Source: Calditrichia bacterium (GTDB lineage: Bacteria > Calditrichota > Calditrichia > RBG-13-44-9). Taken from it: a DNA stretch of 10,650 nt. Shown here piece by piece: positions 1 through 6,312 of this stretch. The stretch spans positions 1 to 10,650 of the forward strand of contig JALXCH010000618.1 of the NCBI GenBank assembly GCA_026991005.1, given 5' to 3'. Positions within the stretch are counted from its first letter, which is position 1. Each line of letters begins with the position of its first letter. The notes below the pieces were generated by a model that worked only from the letters and a program-made list of their open reading frames with translations, searched no databases and was not told the origin of the DNA. Made by a program: the position numbers and the translations under genes.

Positions 1-146
<146 letters not shown>

Positions 147-147
147 T

Positions 148-154
148 CACCTCC
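148..154 (-). promoter_or_regulatory. Ribosome binding site of groEL
   Basis: The minus strand reads GGAGGTG, a near-perfect anti-16S match, 7 bases upstream of the groEL ATG and inside the groES-groEL spacer. It gives groEL its own strong translation start within the operon. Confidence 0.85.
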
Positions 155-159
155 GTTTT

Positions 160-450
160 TTATTTTTCAATGATTGCCAGAATGTCATTTTCTCGTAAAA
201 TCAGATAGTCCTGATTATCGATTTTAAAATCAGTTCCAGCGTATTTACTATACAGCACCACATCGCCTACTTTTACTTCCAGATGAAGCCGCTTTCCTTC
301 TTCCGTTAATCGACCCGGTCCCACCGCGATCACTTCCCCACGCATGGGCTTCTCTTTGGCCGTATCAGGAAGAATGATTCCACCGGGTGTTTTGTCCTCT
401 TCAGCAATGGGTTTGACCACCACCCGATCACCCAATGGTTTCAGCTTCAT
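160..450 (-). CDS. groES: Co-chaperonin GroES (10 kDa)
   Basis: GroES is the heptameric lid of the GroEL folding chamber. The 96-residue protein has the family's normal length. It opens [14 protein letters not shown], carries the mobile loop that docks on GroEL (about residues 17-33, with TPGGIILPD), then GEVIAVGPG, and ends in the usual C-terminal strand ([14 protein letters not shown]). A GGAGGG-type ribosome site on the minus strand at about 455-465 precedes the ATG. It is the first gene of the operon, 19 bases before groEL, and is expected to be controlled by HrcA through the CIRCE at 502-528. Nothing is missing or unusual. Confidence 0.98.
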   Translation of the reverse strand: MKLKPLGDRVVVKPIAEEDKTPGGIILPDTAKEKPMRGEVIAVGPGRLTEEGKRLHLEVKVGDVVLYSKYAGTDFKIDNQDYLILRENDILAIIEK

Positions 451-501
451 TTTTCCACCCTCCTTTTATCTTCTTAAATATCAATGAATTACACTCAATA
501 T

Positions 502-528
502 TTAGCACTTTCTTCTTTTGAGTGCTAA
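502..528 (-). promoter_or_regulatory. CIRCE operator (HrcA binding site)
   Basis: The plus strand reads TTAGCACTT, nine bases, GAGTGCTAA. The CIRCE consensus is TTAGCACTC-N9-GAGTGCTAA, so arms and spacing match with a single substitution (the last base of the left arm, T for C). HrcA represses groESL by binding this inverted repeat and releases it under heat stress. The site lies about 50 bases upstream of groES and abuts or overlaps the -10 box, the classical position for blocking initiation. No hrcA gene is present in the window. Confidence 0.95.
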
Positions 529-557
529 TAATATAAAACAAAAAAAACGGCTGTCAA
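528..557 (-). promoter_or_regulatory. Sigma70-type promoter of groESL
   Basis: On the minus strand a perfect TTGACA (-35, 552-557) is followed after 18 bases by TATTAT (-10, 528-533); TATATT at 530-535 with a 16-base spacer is an alternative -10. Transcription would start just inside the CIRCE repeat, so HrcA binding would directly block the polymerase. The elements are seen in the sequence; the start site is inferred. Confidence 0.75.
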
Positions 558-727
558 GCCTCAATTCAAAAATTTTGATTCGATTACGATGCAGAAGTTA
601 CACAGCTTTTTTATTTTTTGATAAATCATGCGCTCCCTGAGCTGGAATTGGACAGGGGTGCAAGGGGCGTAAAACAGGTTTTAGCCAAACAATCCGGTAA
701 CCACATAATCAGGGCAGAAGAGGATTA

Positions 728-896
728 ACCACGAATCTCACGAATAAACACGAATAAAAAATGATGACCTAATCAAATAAAAAAGAGCAAGTCATATTGA
801 CTTATTTTCTGGAATTTGGGATCTGGAGTATGTTTTTCATAGTTTGTGATTTGAGATTGAGAATTTATTTATTGTTACTTGGGATTTGGAATTTTA
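728..896. repeat. Degenerate intergenic repeat tract (CACGAAT and GGGATTTGGAATT types)
   Basis: CACGAAT occurs three times, at 730-736, 739-745 and 749-755, spaced 9 and 10 bases apart. It is followed between about 809 and 895 by imperfect copies of a TTTGGGATTTGGAATTT-like phrase (GGAATTTGGGAT near 811-822, TGTGATTTGAGATTGAGAAT near 845-864, GGGATTTGGAATTTT at 881-895). No coding signal or hairpin explains it. Such phrases resemble low-complexity intergenic sequence dispersed in some environmental bacterial genomes; that comparison is from memory. The rest of 558-893 holds nothing I can assign. Confidence 0.5.
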
Positions 897-1055
897 AACG
901 TTGCAGCGGGAGTTTCCAGAGTCGTCATTGACAAGAACGAGTTCAGATGCTGGGAGTTGCTCGGTAAGAAAACTCACCATGCTTCGTAATTGAACTTCTT
1001 TCTTATTAACTTTTTCATTGATTTTGGGTAACTCAAAACCAAAAACTCCGAACAT
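894..1055 (-). CDS. Possible small protein of unknown function, 53 aa
   Basis: An open frame on the minus strand encodes 53 residues beginning MFGVFGFELPKINEKVNKKE and ending in an acidic-polar tail (VLVNDDSGNSRCNV). In-frame GTG at 1070 would extend it to 58 residues. The middle (about residues 11-40) looks like an amphipathic helix, there is no membrane segment, and composition is protein-like. Against it, the ribosome site is poorly placed: GGAAGGTG lies 12 bases before the ATG and overlaps the GTG. The stop falls directly at the edge of the repeat tract. I do not recognise the family. It could be a genuine small gene, the remains of a larger one, or a chance frame. Confidence 0.35.
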   Translation of the reverse strand: MFGVFGFELPKINEKVNKKEVQLRSMVSFLTEQLPASELVLVNDDSGNSRCNV

Positions 1056-1154
1056 TCGTTTCAAATTCACCTTCCTTTTCTCACAAAAAGGTTGATTCCG
1101 AAACTTTTTCCTTTAATTTTATTATCACCAGAAAACAGCGGAAGAATAAAATAC

Positions 1155-1160
1155 AGGAGA
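1155..1160 (+). promoter_or_regulatory. Ribosome binding site selecting the GTG start at 1167
   Basis: AGGAGA lies 6 bases before a GTG codon at 1167. The open frame extends upstream to 1092, but the family's N-terminus (KALITSGGRGTRL) begins right after this GTG, so the site and homology agree on the start. Confidence 0.8.
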
Positions 1161-1166
1161 TTGCAG

Positions 1167-2231
1167 GTGAAAGCACTAATTACCAGCGGAGGTCGCGGCA
1201 CGCGATTGCAACCCATCACCCATACACAAAACAAGCATCTCATTCCCATTGCCAATAAGCCCATATTGCACTATGCCATCGAAGCGGTGGTGGAAGCAGG
1301 AATTACAGATATCGGCGTTGTAGTTAATGCGGATAACGACGATGTCCAACGCGCCATTGGGGATGGGAGTCGATGGGGAGTCCATATTACCTACATTCCC
1401 CAGGAAGCACCTCTGGGGCTGGCTCATGTAGTTAAAATTTCGCAGGATTTTATTGGCGATGAACCGTTCATTTTCTATCTGGGAGACAATATGGTGGTGG
1501 GAGGGGTGAAACGTTTCATCGAGAAATTTCAATCCGATGGATGCAACTGCCACCTTACGCTGGCGCGGGTGAAAGATCCCTGGCGGTTTGGTGTACCGGA
1601 GCTACAGGGTAACCGAATCGTTTCCATAGAAGAGAAACCCAAACATCCTAAAAGCGAATTTGCCGTAGCAGGCATTTATGTGTACGATTCCACCATTTTC
1701 GAAGCGGTAAATTCCATTCAGCCCAGCGCCCGTGGCGAGCTGGAAATTTCGGATGCCCACCAGTACCTGCTGGACAAAGGATACAAAATCACCTACTCAG
1801 AAATTACCGGATGGTGGAAGGATACCGGTAAACCCGAAGATCTTCTGGAAGCCAATCGGTTGATTCTGGAGAATCTGGAGCAGGAATCGCTGGGGGAAGC
1901 AGACGAACAATCCCACCTGGCCGGAAAGGTGATTCTGGAAGAGGGAGCTCGCGTCATCAACAGTCATATTCGCGGACCGGCAATTATCGGTAAAAACACC
2001 GTGATTGAAAACAGCTACATCGGTCCCTACACTTCCATTTATCACCATTCGGTGGTGAAAAACAGCGAAATTGAATTTAGCATTGTAATGGATGAATGTC
2101 GCATTGAAGATGTGGGAATTCGCATCGAGAGCAGTATTCTGGGTTCCCAGGTGGAAATTGTACGGGCAAAAGGAATGCCGCGCACCCAGCGATTTATGTT
2201 GGGCAACCGAAGTATCGTTGAATTGGTGTAA
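1167..2231 (+). CDS. rmlA: Glucose-1-phosphate thymidylyltransferase, long form
   Basis: This nucleotidyltransferase condenses dTTP and glucose-1-phosphate to dTDP-glucose, the entry step to dTDP-rhamnose and other deoxysugars of surface polysaccharides. The 354-residue protein has the long-form architecture. It has an N-terminal nucleotidyltransferase fold (about 1-240) with the nucleotide loop GGRGTRL (8-14), the metal-binding aspartate in YLGDN (Asp107) and EEKP at 155-158. It then has a left-handed beta-helix of hexapeptide-like repeats (about 252-335). The start is GTG, with a good ribosome site at 1155-1160; the frame's longer upstream extension does not resemble the family. No rmlB, C or D gene lies nearby, so the gene seems to stand alone. 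A related sugar-nucleotide specificity cannot be excluded, because long-form members vary. Confidence 0.88.
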   Translation: MKALITSGGRGTRLQPITHTQNKHLIPIANKPILHYAIEAVVEAGITDIGVVVNADNDDVQRAIGDGSRWGVHITYIPQEAPLGLAHVVKISQDFIGDEPFIFYLGDNMVVGGVKRFIEKFQSDGCNCHLTLARVKDPWRFGVPELQGNRIVSIEEKPKHPKSEFAVAGIYVYDSTIFEAVNSIQPSARGELEISDAHQYLLDKGYKITYSEITGWWKDTGKPEDLLEANRLILENLEQESLGEADEQSHLAGKVILEEGARVINSHIRGPAIIGKNTVIENSYIGPYTSIYHHSVVKNSEIEFSIVMDECRIEDVGIRIESSILGSQVEIVRAKGMPRTQRFMLGNRSIVELV

Positions 2232-2258
2232 ATCCCGCTGGTCTATTTATTATTTTTC

Positions 2259-2330
2259 TGAATCGAACCACTCTTTATTAGAACCATACATAACTATTTT
2301 GTACATCGTAAAAATCTGGTTCTCGATTCA
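2259..2330. repeat. Inverted repeat / large stem-loop in the rmlA-ECH spacer
   Basis: TGAATCGAACCA (2259-2270) can pair with TGGTTCTCGATTCA (2317-2330), giving 12 base pairs with a 2-base bulge and a 46-base AT-rich loop. A second copy of the inner motif, AGAACCA (2280-2286), offers an alternative partner for TGGTTC (2317-2322), so two mutually exclusive pairings exist. No U-tract follows on the plus strand, so it is not an obvious intrinsic terminator. It could be a regulatory site or leader structure of the downstream operon, or a decayed repeat. The pairing is seen in the sequence; its role is unknown. Confidence 0.4.
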
Positions 2331-2383
2331 CTAATAGAAACACTGCTCCAAAATTTTCGAACTTTATTTATGGAGGAAACGCT

Positions 2384-3166
2384 ATGGCCGAAGAGAACAT
2401 TTTATTGGAGGTTGAGCATGGCATTGCTACGGTAACCATTAACCGTCCCAAAAAACTGAATGCATTAAATGCCGAAACCATCACACAACTTTTTCAGATT
2501 TTCAAGAAATTGAAATCTGATACAGAAGTAAAGGTGATTATTATTACCGGGAGTGGCGAGAAGGCATTTGTGGCAGGCGCAGATATTGAAGAGATCCGTG
2601 ACCACGATGATATTTCCGGGCGCATTTTTGCTCTGCGCGGGCAACGGGTTTTTCGATTTATCGAAAAAATGGACAAACCGGTCATTGCTGCTATCAATGG
2701 ATTTGCACTGGGTGGGGGATGCGAGCTGGCCATGGCCTGCCATCTACGCATTGCCTCAGAAAATGCCAAATTCGGGCAACCGGAAATTAATCTGGGACTC
2801 ATTCCGGGTTACGGTGGTACTCAACGCTTACCCCGGATTATCGGTTCTGCTCGAGCCCTCTACCTTTTGTTGACCGGCGAAATGGTGGATGCCCAAAAGG
2901 CACTGGAATTGGGACTGGTAAATGAAGTGGTTCCTCAGGAAAATCTGTTAAAACGCGCTCGCGAAATTGCTGAAACGCTAGCAGCCAAAGCTCCCATTGC
3001 TCGCGAGTACATCCTGAAAGCGGTTACAGAAGGCATCGAGATGAATCTGGATGCCGGCCTGAATCTGGAGGCGGAATTGTTTGGGAACATCTGTGGAACC
3101 GAAGACATGAAGGAAGGCACAACCGCTTTTCTGGAAAAGCGTGCACCGAAGTTTAAAGGCAAATAA
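2384..3166 (+). CDS. Enoyl-CoA hydratase/isomerase family protein (crotonase-like)
   Basis: Crotonases hydrate trans-2-enoyl-CoA to 3-hydroxyacyl-CoA in fatty-acid beta-oxidation or butyrate-type pathways. The 260-residue protein is full length. It shows the CoA/oxyanion-hole region AFVAGADIEE (61-70), GFALGGGCELAMACH (106-120) and GQPEINLGLIPGYGGTQRLP (131-150). Both catalytic glutamates of the rat hydratase (Glu144 and Glu164 there) are conserved as Glu114 and Glu134, which favours true hydratase activity over the isomerase or other branches. GGAGGA at 2372-2377 fixes the ATG. The histidine kinase starts only 15 bases after the stop, so this is probably the first gene of the 2384-5819 operon. 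The substrate chain length cannot be read from the sequence; a short-chain (crotonyl-CoA) role is likely. Confidence 0.92.
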   Translation: MAEENILLEVEHGIATVTINRPKKLNALNAETITQLFQIFKKLKSDTEVKVIIITGSGEKAFVAGADIEEIRDHDDISGRIFALRGQRVFRFIEKMDKPVIAAINGFALGGGCELAMACHLRIASENAKFGQPEINLGLIPGYGGTQRLPRIIGSARALYLLLTGEMVDAQKALELGLVNEVVPQENLLKRAREIAETLAAKAPIAREYILKAVTEGIEMNLDAGLNLEAELFGNICGTEDMKEGTTAFLEKRAPKFKGK

Positions 3167-3181
3167 AACTGTAGGATCCTA

Positions 3182-4264
3182 ATGGTGGGGTATTCTCTGG
3201 CTACGATTGTTGCTCGAAATTCACATTTCTCAACTAAATATCGCCCCATTCTGGAAGAAACGGGTTTCCACGTTCAGACTATTTCGCTGAACGACACAAT
3301 CCACTTAAACACCCTAAATTTACCGGGGAAATGCTTCATTTTTGATAATGAAAATGGGGATTTCCCCTTCTCTCATTTCTTTCACCATTTACAAAACCAC
3401 CTCATCAACGCCGTAATTATTGTTATGGGTGCTGCACCGCCACCAAAAGGTGACGAACCATATTTCTTATTTTCCCTATCTCCGGATATTTCCACCTCCA
3501 ACTTGAGGGCCATCTTAAAAAATGTATTCATTTTCCTTCAGAAAAACCAGCGCCAGAACGAATTAGCCAGTATGATTCTGCACGATTTGCGCAGCCCTTT
3601 AAATAGCCTGATGGGATATCTGGAACTGATATTGAATGGAACATTCGGTTCCCTGAACGATGGCCAGAAAAAAATTCTGGAAAAGGCCATCGAACTGGGA
3701 GACAGTACCATGGAAATGATGGAGGATTTAAACGAGATTTTCATTGGTGAGCAAAATTCACTTTATCTGGAGAAGAAACCATTTGACCTGAAACAGCTCC
3801 TGGAGCAGGTTCTTCTCCACATCTGGATTAAAGCAGATCGAAAAAATATTAAAATAAGATTAGAAATTCCAGAAAACCTCGATTCCTTATATGGAGATCA
3901 GTACCAGATTATGCGACTATTGAACAATTTGTTGAACAATGCCATCAAATACAGTAATGAAAATTCCGTAATAATCATCCGGGCACGGAAACAAGAAAAG
4001 ACAATTCGGGTATCGGTTATTGATAATGGAGGAGGAGTAAACCAAAAACAGCTTGGGCGGTTATTTGAAAAATATTATCGGGGGAATCCCCAAAATTCCC
4101 GAAATCGAGGATACGGACTGGGTTTGTACATCAGCCAGTTGATTATTCAAGCGCATGGAGGAAAAATCTGGGCCGAGAATAATTCGCTCGGCGGTTTGAC
4201 TGTTCATTTTACCTTACCCGTTGCCAGGAAGAAAAATGCACCACTCCCTCAAAGTTTTTATTGA
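3182..4264 (+). CDS. Soluble sensor histidine kinase with N-terminal pseudo-receiver-like domain
   Basis: This is a 360-residue two-component kinase that autophosphorylates on histidine and passes phosphate to a response regulator; no regulator lies in the window. The dimerisation domain has the H-box HDLRSPL with phospho-acceptor His134. The ATPase domain has the N-box LLNNLLNNAIKYS (about 246-258), G1 box DNGGGV (281-286) and G2 box GYGLGLYISQ (310-319). Residues 1-115 have no membrane segment and a receiver-like alternation of strands and helices. There is an aspartate (Asp55 in KCFIFD) where a receiver keeps its acceptor, but the acidic pair expected after strand 1 is absent, so a degenerate receiver or other sensor fold is inferred. 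AGGA at 3173-3176 precedes the ATG. The 3' end overlaps the next gene by 29 bases. The lack of membrane helices implies an intracellular signal. Confidence 0.88.
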   Translation: MVGYSLATIVARNSHFSTKYRPILEETGFHVQTISLNDTIHLNTLNLPGKCFIFDNENGDFPFSHFFHHLQNHLINAVIIVMGAAPPPKGDEPYFLFSLSPDISTSNLRAILKNVFIFLQKNQRQNELASMILHDLRSPLNSLMGYLELILNGTFGSLNDGQKKILEKAIELGDSTMEMMEDLNEIFIGEQNSLYLEKKPFDLKQLLEQVLLHIWIKADRKNIKIRLEIPENLDSLYGDQYQIMRLLNNLLNNAIKYSNENSVIIIRARKQEKTIRVSVIDNGGGVNQKQLGRLFEKYYRGNPQNSRNRGYGLGLYISQLIIQAHGGKIWAENNSLGGLTVHFTLPVARKKNAPLPQSFY

Positions 4265-4895
4265 TTTCGATGGAACAATTACCCTAACAGACTCTCTGGA
4301 ATACATTCTGGATAAATATGCCGGTAACCGCTGGCGTTCAATAGAAGACCAGGTCACCGCTCAACTCCTGCCCGAACGGGTTGCCCTCCAGAGGGAATTT
4401 GATCTGGTTCATACCGATTTGCACACCGCCCTGAAAGATTTACATCATATCGCTATTGATCCTTACTTCCCAAAATTTGTGGAATTTTGCCACCATCATC
4501 ACATCGAACTCCTCATTTTAAGCGGCGGATTCCGCTGTTTTATCCGGGAGATTTTAAAGCATCACCACCTCGATCATCTTCCCTTTCAGGCTAATCGTCT
4601 TGTTGTTCAAAACCACAAATGGAAGGTAATCCCCATCAATACACCTCGATTATGCGAGACGGCCAATCACTGTAAATGTTATTGGCTGGAAGAAAGTCGA
4701 AAAGCGGGGTTCATCCCGGTTTACATTGGCGACGGGAACACCGATCGATGCCCGGCCGAGCATGCCTCCATTCGATTTGCCAAAGGAAATTTAAAAAAAT
4801 ATCTTGAAGAAAAGGGTCTGCCCTTTTATTTTTATCAGAACTTTAACGATGTTTTAAAAATTTTCGAAGAAACCATTTTACAAGAAGAATTCTAA
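4236..4895 (+). CDS. HAD-superfamily phosphatase, MtnX/phosphoserine-phosphatase-like
   Basis: This is a 219-residue HAD subclass IB phosphatase. All catalytic motifs are present: DFDGT with nucleophile Asp10 and acid Asp12, motif II Ser96 in LLILSGGF, a likely motif III lysine Lys147 in HCKCYW, and motif IV GDGNTD (Asp166 and Asp170). Between motifs I and II lies a helical cap (about 15-90). The overall pattern, including the CK region, resembles MtnX, the methionine-salvage 2-hydroxy-3-keto-5-methylthiopentenyl-1-phosphate phosphatase, but no salvage genes are nearby, so the substrate is open. The frame reaches upstream to a TTG at 4221, but AGGAAG at 4226-4231 points to the ATG at 4236. 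It overlaps the kinase gene by 29 bases, and EIIB starts 1 base after its stop, indicating translational coupling. Confidence 0.82.
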   Translation: MHHSLKVFIDFDGTITLTDSLEYILDKYAGNRWRSIEDQVTAQLLPERVALQREFDLVHTDLHTALKDLHHIAIDPYFPKFVEFCHHHHIELLILSGGFRCFIREILKHHHLDHLPFQANRLVVQNHKWKVIPINTPRLCETANHCKCYWLEESRKAGFIPVYIGDGNTDRCPAEHASIRFAKGNLKKYLEEKGLPFYFYQNFNDVLKIFEETILQEEF

Positions 4896-4896
4896 A

Positions 4897-5397
4897 ATGT
4901 CCACTTATCCCACTAAAGGCCTTATCTGGCGAATTGACGATCGCCTGATTCATGGACAGGTGATTGTTGGTTGGTGCAGTCAACTCCCCATTAAACGTCT
5001 GGTGGTATGCGATGATGAAATTGCACAAAATGAGTGGGAAAAGAACCTGCTTTTGATTGCAGCGCCTTCAGATATTCCCGTAGAAATTCTTTCCGTATCC
5101 GAATGTGCTGAAAAATCCAGATCCTGGATGCAGGAAGAACACTTAACTCTAATCTTATTACGTTCAGTAGATACCTTAATTCAATTGGTAGAACAGCAGG
5201 TGCCTATTCAGGAAGTGAATATAGGTGGAATACATTTTAAAGAGAATCGGCATCAATATCTTCCCTACGTGTTCCTCTCCCGGGAAGAAGTCCAACAGTT
5301 TCGAGAACTGATGTCCCGGGGAATTCATTTTACCGCACAGGACTTACCTAACGGAACTGCTTATGATTTGAATAAAATTCTGGAGAAAGATGAGTAA
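4897..5397 (+). CDS. Orphan PTS EIIB subunit, mannose/fructose/sorbose family
   Basis: EIIB proteins of this family carry a phosphohistidine and normally hand phosphate from EIIA to a sugar crossing the EIIC/EIID permease. The 166-residue protein has the active-site motif RIDDRLIHGQVIVGW with His19. It also has the family C-terminal pattern VNIGGIHF ... VFLSREEV ... GIHFTAQDLPNGTAYDL. No mannose-type EIIA, EIIC or EIID is present in the window, so it is an orphan, as in the incomplete regulatory PTS systems known in other bacteria. The ribosome site is weak (AAGAAG about 10 bases upstream); only 1 base separates it from the HAD stop, so coupling is likely. Its stop overlaps the YjbQ start by one base (TAATG). 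An EIIA domain of a different PTS family is fused to the glycosyltransferase at 6701-8224. Confidence 0.9.
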   Translation: MSTYPTKGLIWRIDDRLIHGQVIVGWCSQLPIKRLVVCDDEIAQNEWEKNLLLIAAPSDIPVEILSVSECAEKSRSWMQEEHLTLILLRSVDTLIQLVEQQVPIQEVNIGGIHFKENRHQYLPYVFLSREEVQQFRELMSRGIHFTAQDLPNGTAYDLNKILEKDE

Positions 5398-5819
5398 TGG
5401 AAATCCTTACAGAAGAGCTTGAATTACAAACCAGAGGATTTACCGACATTATTGATATCACCCCTCAGGTGAGTGATTTATTACAGAAACATCAGTTTCA
5501 GGAAGGACAGGTTACCATTTTCGTTCCCGGAAGTACCGGTGCTTTAACAACCATCGAATACGAGCCGGGATTACTCCGGGATTTACCGGAATTTCTGGAA
5601 CAAATCATCCCCATGCGAAAGTCCTACCATCACGATAACACCTGGCACGACGGTAATGGATACGCCCATTTGCGTGCTGCTCTTCTTAAACCCTCACTTA
5701 CCGTTCCATTTCGTAAAGGACGTTTGTTGTTGGGAACCTGGCAACAGATTATTTTTCTGGACTTCGATAACCGCAGCCGCCACCGACGGTTAATAGTTCA
5801 ATTCATTGGTAAAAAATAA
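5397..5819 (+). CDS. yjbQ: YjbQ/UPF0047 family protein (secondary thiamine-phosphate synthase type)
   Basis: This 140-residue protein matches the small, widely conserved YjbQ family in length and motifs: GSTGALTTIEYEPGL (45-59), YHHDNTWHDGNGYAHLRAAL (77-96) and GRLLLGTWQQIIFLDFDNR (108-126). Its clustered His, Asp and Asn residues (His79, Asp80, Asn81, His84, Asn87, His91) form the likely active or metal site. The E. coli member has weak thiamine-phosphate synthase activity, but the physiological role of the family is unsettled. The ATG overlaps the EIIB stop by one base, and GGAG lies 11 bases upstream. It is the last gene of the 2384-5819 run; its stop codon lies in the T-tract of the opposing terminator. 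Why it travels with PTS and kinase genes is unknown. Confidence 0.9.
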   Translation: MEILTEELELQTRGFTDIIDITPQVSDLLQKHQFQEGQVTIFVPGSTGALTTIEYEPGLLRDLPEFLEQIIPMRKSYHHDNTWHDGNGYAHLRAALLKPSLTVPFRKGRLLLGTWQQIIFLDFDNRSRHRRLIVQFIGKK

Positions 5820-5843
5820 GGCCAGCACTTTTCAGTGCCGGCC
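5811..5843 (-). terminator. Intrinsic terminator of the small-protein operon
   Basis: On the minus strand a 10-base-pair stem (arms 5834-5843 and 5820-5829) closes a GAAA tetraloop and is followed by TTATTTTTTA. Read on the minus strand the stem is fully paired, with one G-U wobble; on the plus strand the same position is an A-C mismatch and no T-tract follows. The element is therefore built to stop transcripts from 6281-5904, although its hairpin may also protect the 3' end of the yjbQ message. Confidence 0.85.
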
Positions 5844-5903
5844 CGGTCGATAGGAGGAGAACTATTTCATCCCTGAAGGTAAGGAGGCCCTATGAAACTC
5901 TCT

Positions 5904-6086
5904 CTATGAGGCAAATGTATTTTGACGGAAATACTCTTCCCGAAATTTCTCTGCATACCCTTCCGTAAACCAGGAAATAATGGCATCCGTCAGGGATATA
6001 TTCTTTTTCATCCGATGTTTCATCATTAAATAGTAATTCTGTATGGCATCCAGTTGGCGTCTTTGAAAATCGCTATTCTGATTCAT
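5904..6086 (-). CDS. Small protein of unknown function, 60 aa (paralog of the upstream small gene)
   Basis: This is a 60-residue charged, helical protein with no membrane segment or cysteine. The core, from about residue 9 to 52, reads as two helices: a basic, methionine-rich one (YYLMMKHRMKK) and, after ISLTDAIISWF, an aromatic and charged tail (TEGYAEKFREEYF). AAAGGAG on the minus strand at 6094-6100 is 7 bases before the ATG, a strong ribosome site that argues for real translation. It lies 15 bases downstream of the 59-aa gene, aligns with it without gaps, and is followed by an intrinsic terminator. I do not recognise the family. Its size and the pattern of a short helix with a conserved Ala and Trp could suit a protein-binding or DNA-binding adaptor, but that is a guess. 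Confidence 0.7.
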   Translation of the reverse strand: MNQNSDFQRRQLDAIQNYYLMMKHRMKKNISLTDAIISWFTEGYAEKFREEYFRQNTFAS

Positions 6087-6101
6087 TTCCTTGCTCCTTT
6101 A

Positions 6102-6281
6102 CTAATAAATGAACAATTCGGTAGATGATTTTTCCATTTTCTTTTTACCACGCTCCCCCACCAATTTCTGCGTTAACCAGAGCGCCAGAGCTTCCGAATG
6201 TGTTACCTGACGTTTTAACTCTTGAGACTTTCGTTTCTGAAATTCAAAAATCTTCTTAATCTGATCTCTCGACGTTAACAT
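6102..6281 (-). CDS. Small protein of unknown function, 59 aa (first of a paralogous pair)
   Basis: This 59-residue protein begins MLTSRDQIKKIFEFQKRKSQ, continues through VTHSEALALWLTQKL (26-40), and ends in a lysine-rich stretch. It appears wholly helical and soluble. The frame stays open to an ATG at 6320, but GGAG at 6289-6292 lies 7 bases before the ATG at 6281, and the -10 box at 6307-6312 would put the RNA start downstream of the longer start; both favour 6281. Aligned with its neighbour at a constant offset of four residues, Arg5, Gln7, Ile11, Lys23, Ala31, Trp35 and Thr37 are identical and many other positions are conservative. Family and function are unrecognised. Confidence 0.68.
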   Translation of the reverse strand: MLTSRDQIKKIFEFQKRKSQELKRQVTHSEALALWLTQKLVGERGKKKMEKSSTELFIY

Positions 6282-6306
6282 CTTTACACTCCATTCATCT
6301 TCTGCT

Positions 6307-6312
6307 ATTATA
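6307..6312 (-). promoter_or_regulatory. -10 box of the small-protein operon
   Basis: The minus strand reads a perfect TATAAT about 26 bases before the ATG at 6281. No good -35 hexamer sits 16-18 bases upstream, so the promoter may need an activator or be weak. Transcription would start near 6300. Confidence 0.45.

Noticed and set aside
5881..5909. Strong plus-strand AAGGAGG followed by ATG and a five-codon frame (MKLSL) at 5892-5909.
   Set aside because: Too short to be a gene, lies in the 3' region of the opposing small-protein transcript, and has no terminator or attenuator structure of its own.
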